Position numbers and translations under genes: made by a program. From Bacteroidota bacterium (GTDB lineage: Bacteria > Bacteroidota > Bacteroidia > B-17B0 > Aurantibacillaceae), in assembly GCA_030692515.1 (NCBI GenBank), contig JAUXZS010000030.1, positions 1-64,000 of the forward strand: a DNA stretch of 64,000 nt. The letters run 5' to 3'. Positions within the stretch are counted from its first letter, which is position 1. Every line of letters starts with the position of its first letter. The notes beneath the pieces were generated by a model that made no database searches, was not told the DNA's origin, and saw only the letters and a program-made list of their open reading frames with translations. This document shows, one piece after another, positions 63,278 through 64,000 of the stretch.

Positions 63278-63349
63278 CCACGAATTTCACGAATTTGCAC
63301 TAAGAGATTTGTTTTTAAGCCGCAGATTTCGCGGATTTTCACAGATTTG
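63278..63349. repeat. Degenerate short direct repeats in an intergenic region
   Basis: Two related segments, CCACGAATTTCACGAATTTGC and GCCGCAGATTTCGCGGATTTT, each built of repeating CxCGAATTT / CGCxGATTT units. The first ends before a GCACTAAGAG spacer. This type of sequence is found between genes in many bacteria; no coding or hairpin role is evident. Confidence 0.6.
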
Positions 63350-63470
63350 TTTTTTTAATAAATTAACGAGAAGTTTTGCTTAATAAAATATCACTTCAAA
63401 TTAAAGCATCATTAACATTCGAGATAATGATTAGTGTAATTCGTGCAATTAGTGGCTTAATATATAGCGA

Positions 63471-64000
63471 CTATTCTCCTTCCCCAAAAATCTTTAATAT
63501 AACGTCTTTATTTTTTTCGGTGATAAACTTTCGTTTTAAACTGAGCTTTGGAGTTATTTCTCCCGATTCAACTGCCCAGTTGCCAGCAATAAGTTGACAA
63601 CGTTTTAATTGTTCGAAAAGAGCTAAAGTTGTGTTAACTTTTTGAATGTGTGCATTTATTATTTTTTTTATTTCGTCATGGTCATGAATATTATCATTTC
63701 CGGGCCAGTCGATATTGTTTTCATTAAAGTGTTCTTTAAAATTTGCAATAGATGGTATTATTAATGCTGAGGCATGTTTTTGTCCTTCGCCAATAACAAT
63801 ACAATGTTCTATAAACTTGCTTTCTTTTAATTTATTCTCAATAGCAACTGGCGAAATATATTTTCCAGAGCTATTTTTAAAGATTTCTTTTTTACGGTCG
63901 GTAATTTTTAAGAATTTGCCACCCACAAATTTTCCAATATCGCCGGTATGAAACCAACCATCTTTATCAATTGCCTCCTCCGTTACCTCAGGGTTTTTAT
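63471..64000 (-). CDS. Long-chain acyl-CoA synthetase, C-terminal part (runs off the window)
   Basis: The C-terminal 176 residues are visible, open to the window edge: DGWFHTGDIGKF, LKITDRKKEIFKNSSGKYI and KLSLKRKFI are the family's terminal AMP-binding blocks, including the mobile-domain hinge and the catalytic Lys near the end. It activates long-chain fatty acids with ATP and CoA. The N-terminus is outside, so the exact family member cannot be stated. Confidence 0.93.
   Translation of the reverse strand, partial: KNPEVTEEAIDKDGWFHTGDIGKFVGGKFLKITDRKKEIFKNSSGKYISPVAIENKLKESKFIEHCIVIGEGQKHASALIIPSIANFKEHFNENNIDWPGNDNIHDHDEIKKIINAHIQKVNTTLALFEQLKRCQLIAGNWAVESGEITPKLSLKRKFITEKNKDVILKIFGEGE

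Overview
The window is AT-rich and reads as a chromosome segment of a member of the Bacteroidota (Flavobacteriia/Sphingobacteriia-like, probably uncultured). The reasons are: type IX secretion (T9SS) cargo with C-terminal sorting domains, a PorP/SprF-type membrane protein, Bacteroidota-typical families (DUF2851, DUF3276, DUF4294, the Ig-like lipoprotein, RimK with its partners), almost no Shine-Dalgarno sequences, and promoters that fit the Bacteroidota pattern TTTG-N18..20-TAnnTTTG. I see no insertion sequence, prophage, CRISPR array, tRNA or rRNA. The exact lineage cannot be read from this sequence alone.

Layout. 1-5.2 kb: tail of a large gliding-type adhesin, PorP/SprF, an OmpA/PD40 protein, and a secreted PKD-repeat protein. 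5.2-14.8 kb (minus): holB, pth, a small SET-domain protein, then mfd-histidine kinase-iron/cobalamin-type ABC transporter with overlapping or closely spaced genes. 14.9-22.1 kb: five secreted T9SS cargo genes, three of them Omp28-like with a CxxC motif and two of them small paralogues that each follow an Omp28-like gene after a terminator-like hairpin. 22.2-25.8 kb: a transaldolase-like/CBS fusion, a KdsC-like phosphatase and an MsbA-like exporter. 25.9-29.3 kb: rpmH, DUF177-rpmF and plsX-fabH. 29.3-31.9 kb (minus): a MORN-type lipoprotein, a polyprenyl synthase and rlmN. 32-38.8 kb: amidohydrolase, MBL-fold hydrolase, a predicted barrel protein that lacks a normal start codon, FAD oxidoreductase, retropepsin-like RimK partner, rimK, an aspartoacylase-like deacylase, a 35-residue membrane peptide, and tatA. 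38.8-43.7 kb (minus): punA, lpxK, two secreted unknowns, accC. 43.8-46.8 kb: YdcF, DUF2851, PspC-like and coiled-coil secreted proteins.

46.8-57.9 kb (minus) is one very tight gene array: trp leader, trpE-G-D-C-F-B-A, DAHP synthase, aroB, aroA, tatC and an AhpD-like gene. Upstream of trpE lies a complete transcription attenuator: a 20-residue leader peptide with three consecutive Trp codons, a strong terminator, and an 8-base segment at the end of the leader ORF that can pair with the terminator's 5' arm. Tryptophan supply should therefore control the chorismate-supplying genes as well as the trp genes. 58-64 kb: GDSL esterase, DUF3276, a lipoprotein, a 39-residue histone-H1-like protein, an Ig-like lipoprotein, a radical SAM/SPASM protein, and the end of a long-chain acyl-CoA synthetase.

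Best candidates for new biology: the transaldolase-CBS/KdsC-like pair with altered active-site positions; the duplicated Omp28-like/small-protein modules; the RimK cluster with an added FAD oxidoreductase and deacylase; the gene with an apparent AUC start; and a recurrent TAnnTTTR-N4-start arrangement that suggests leaderless or near-leaderless mRNAs.
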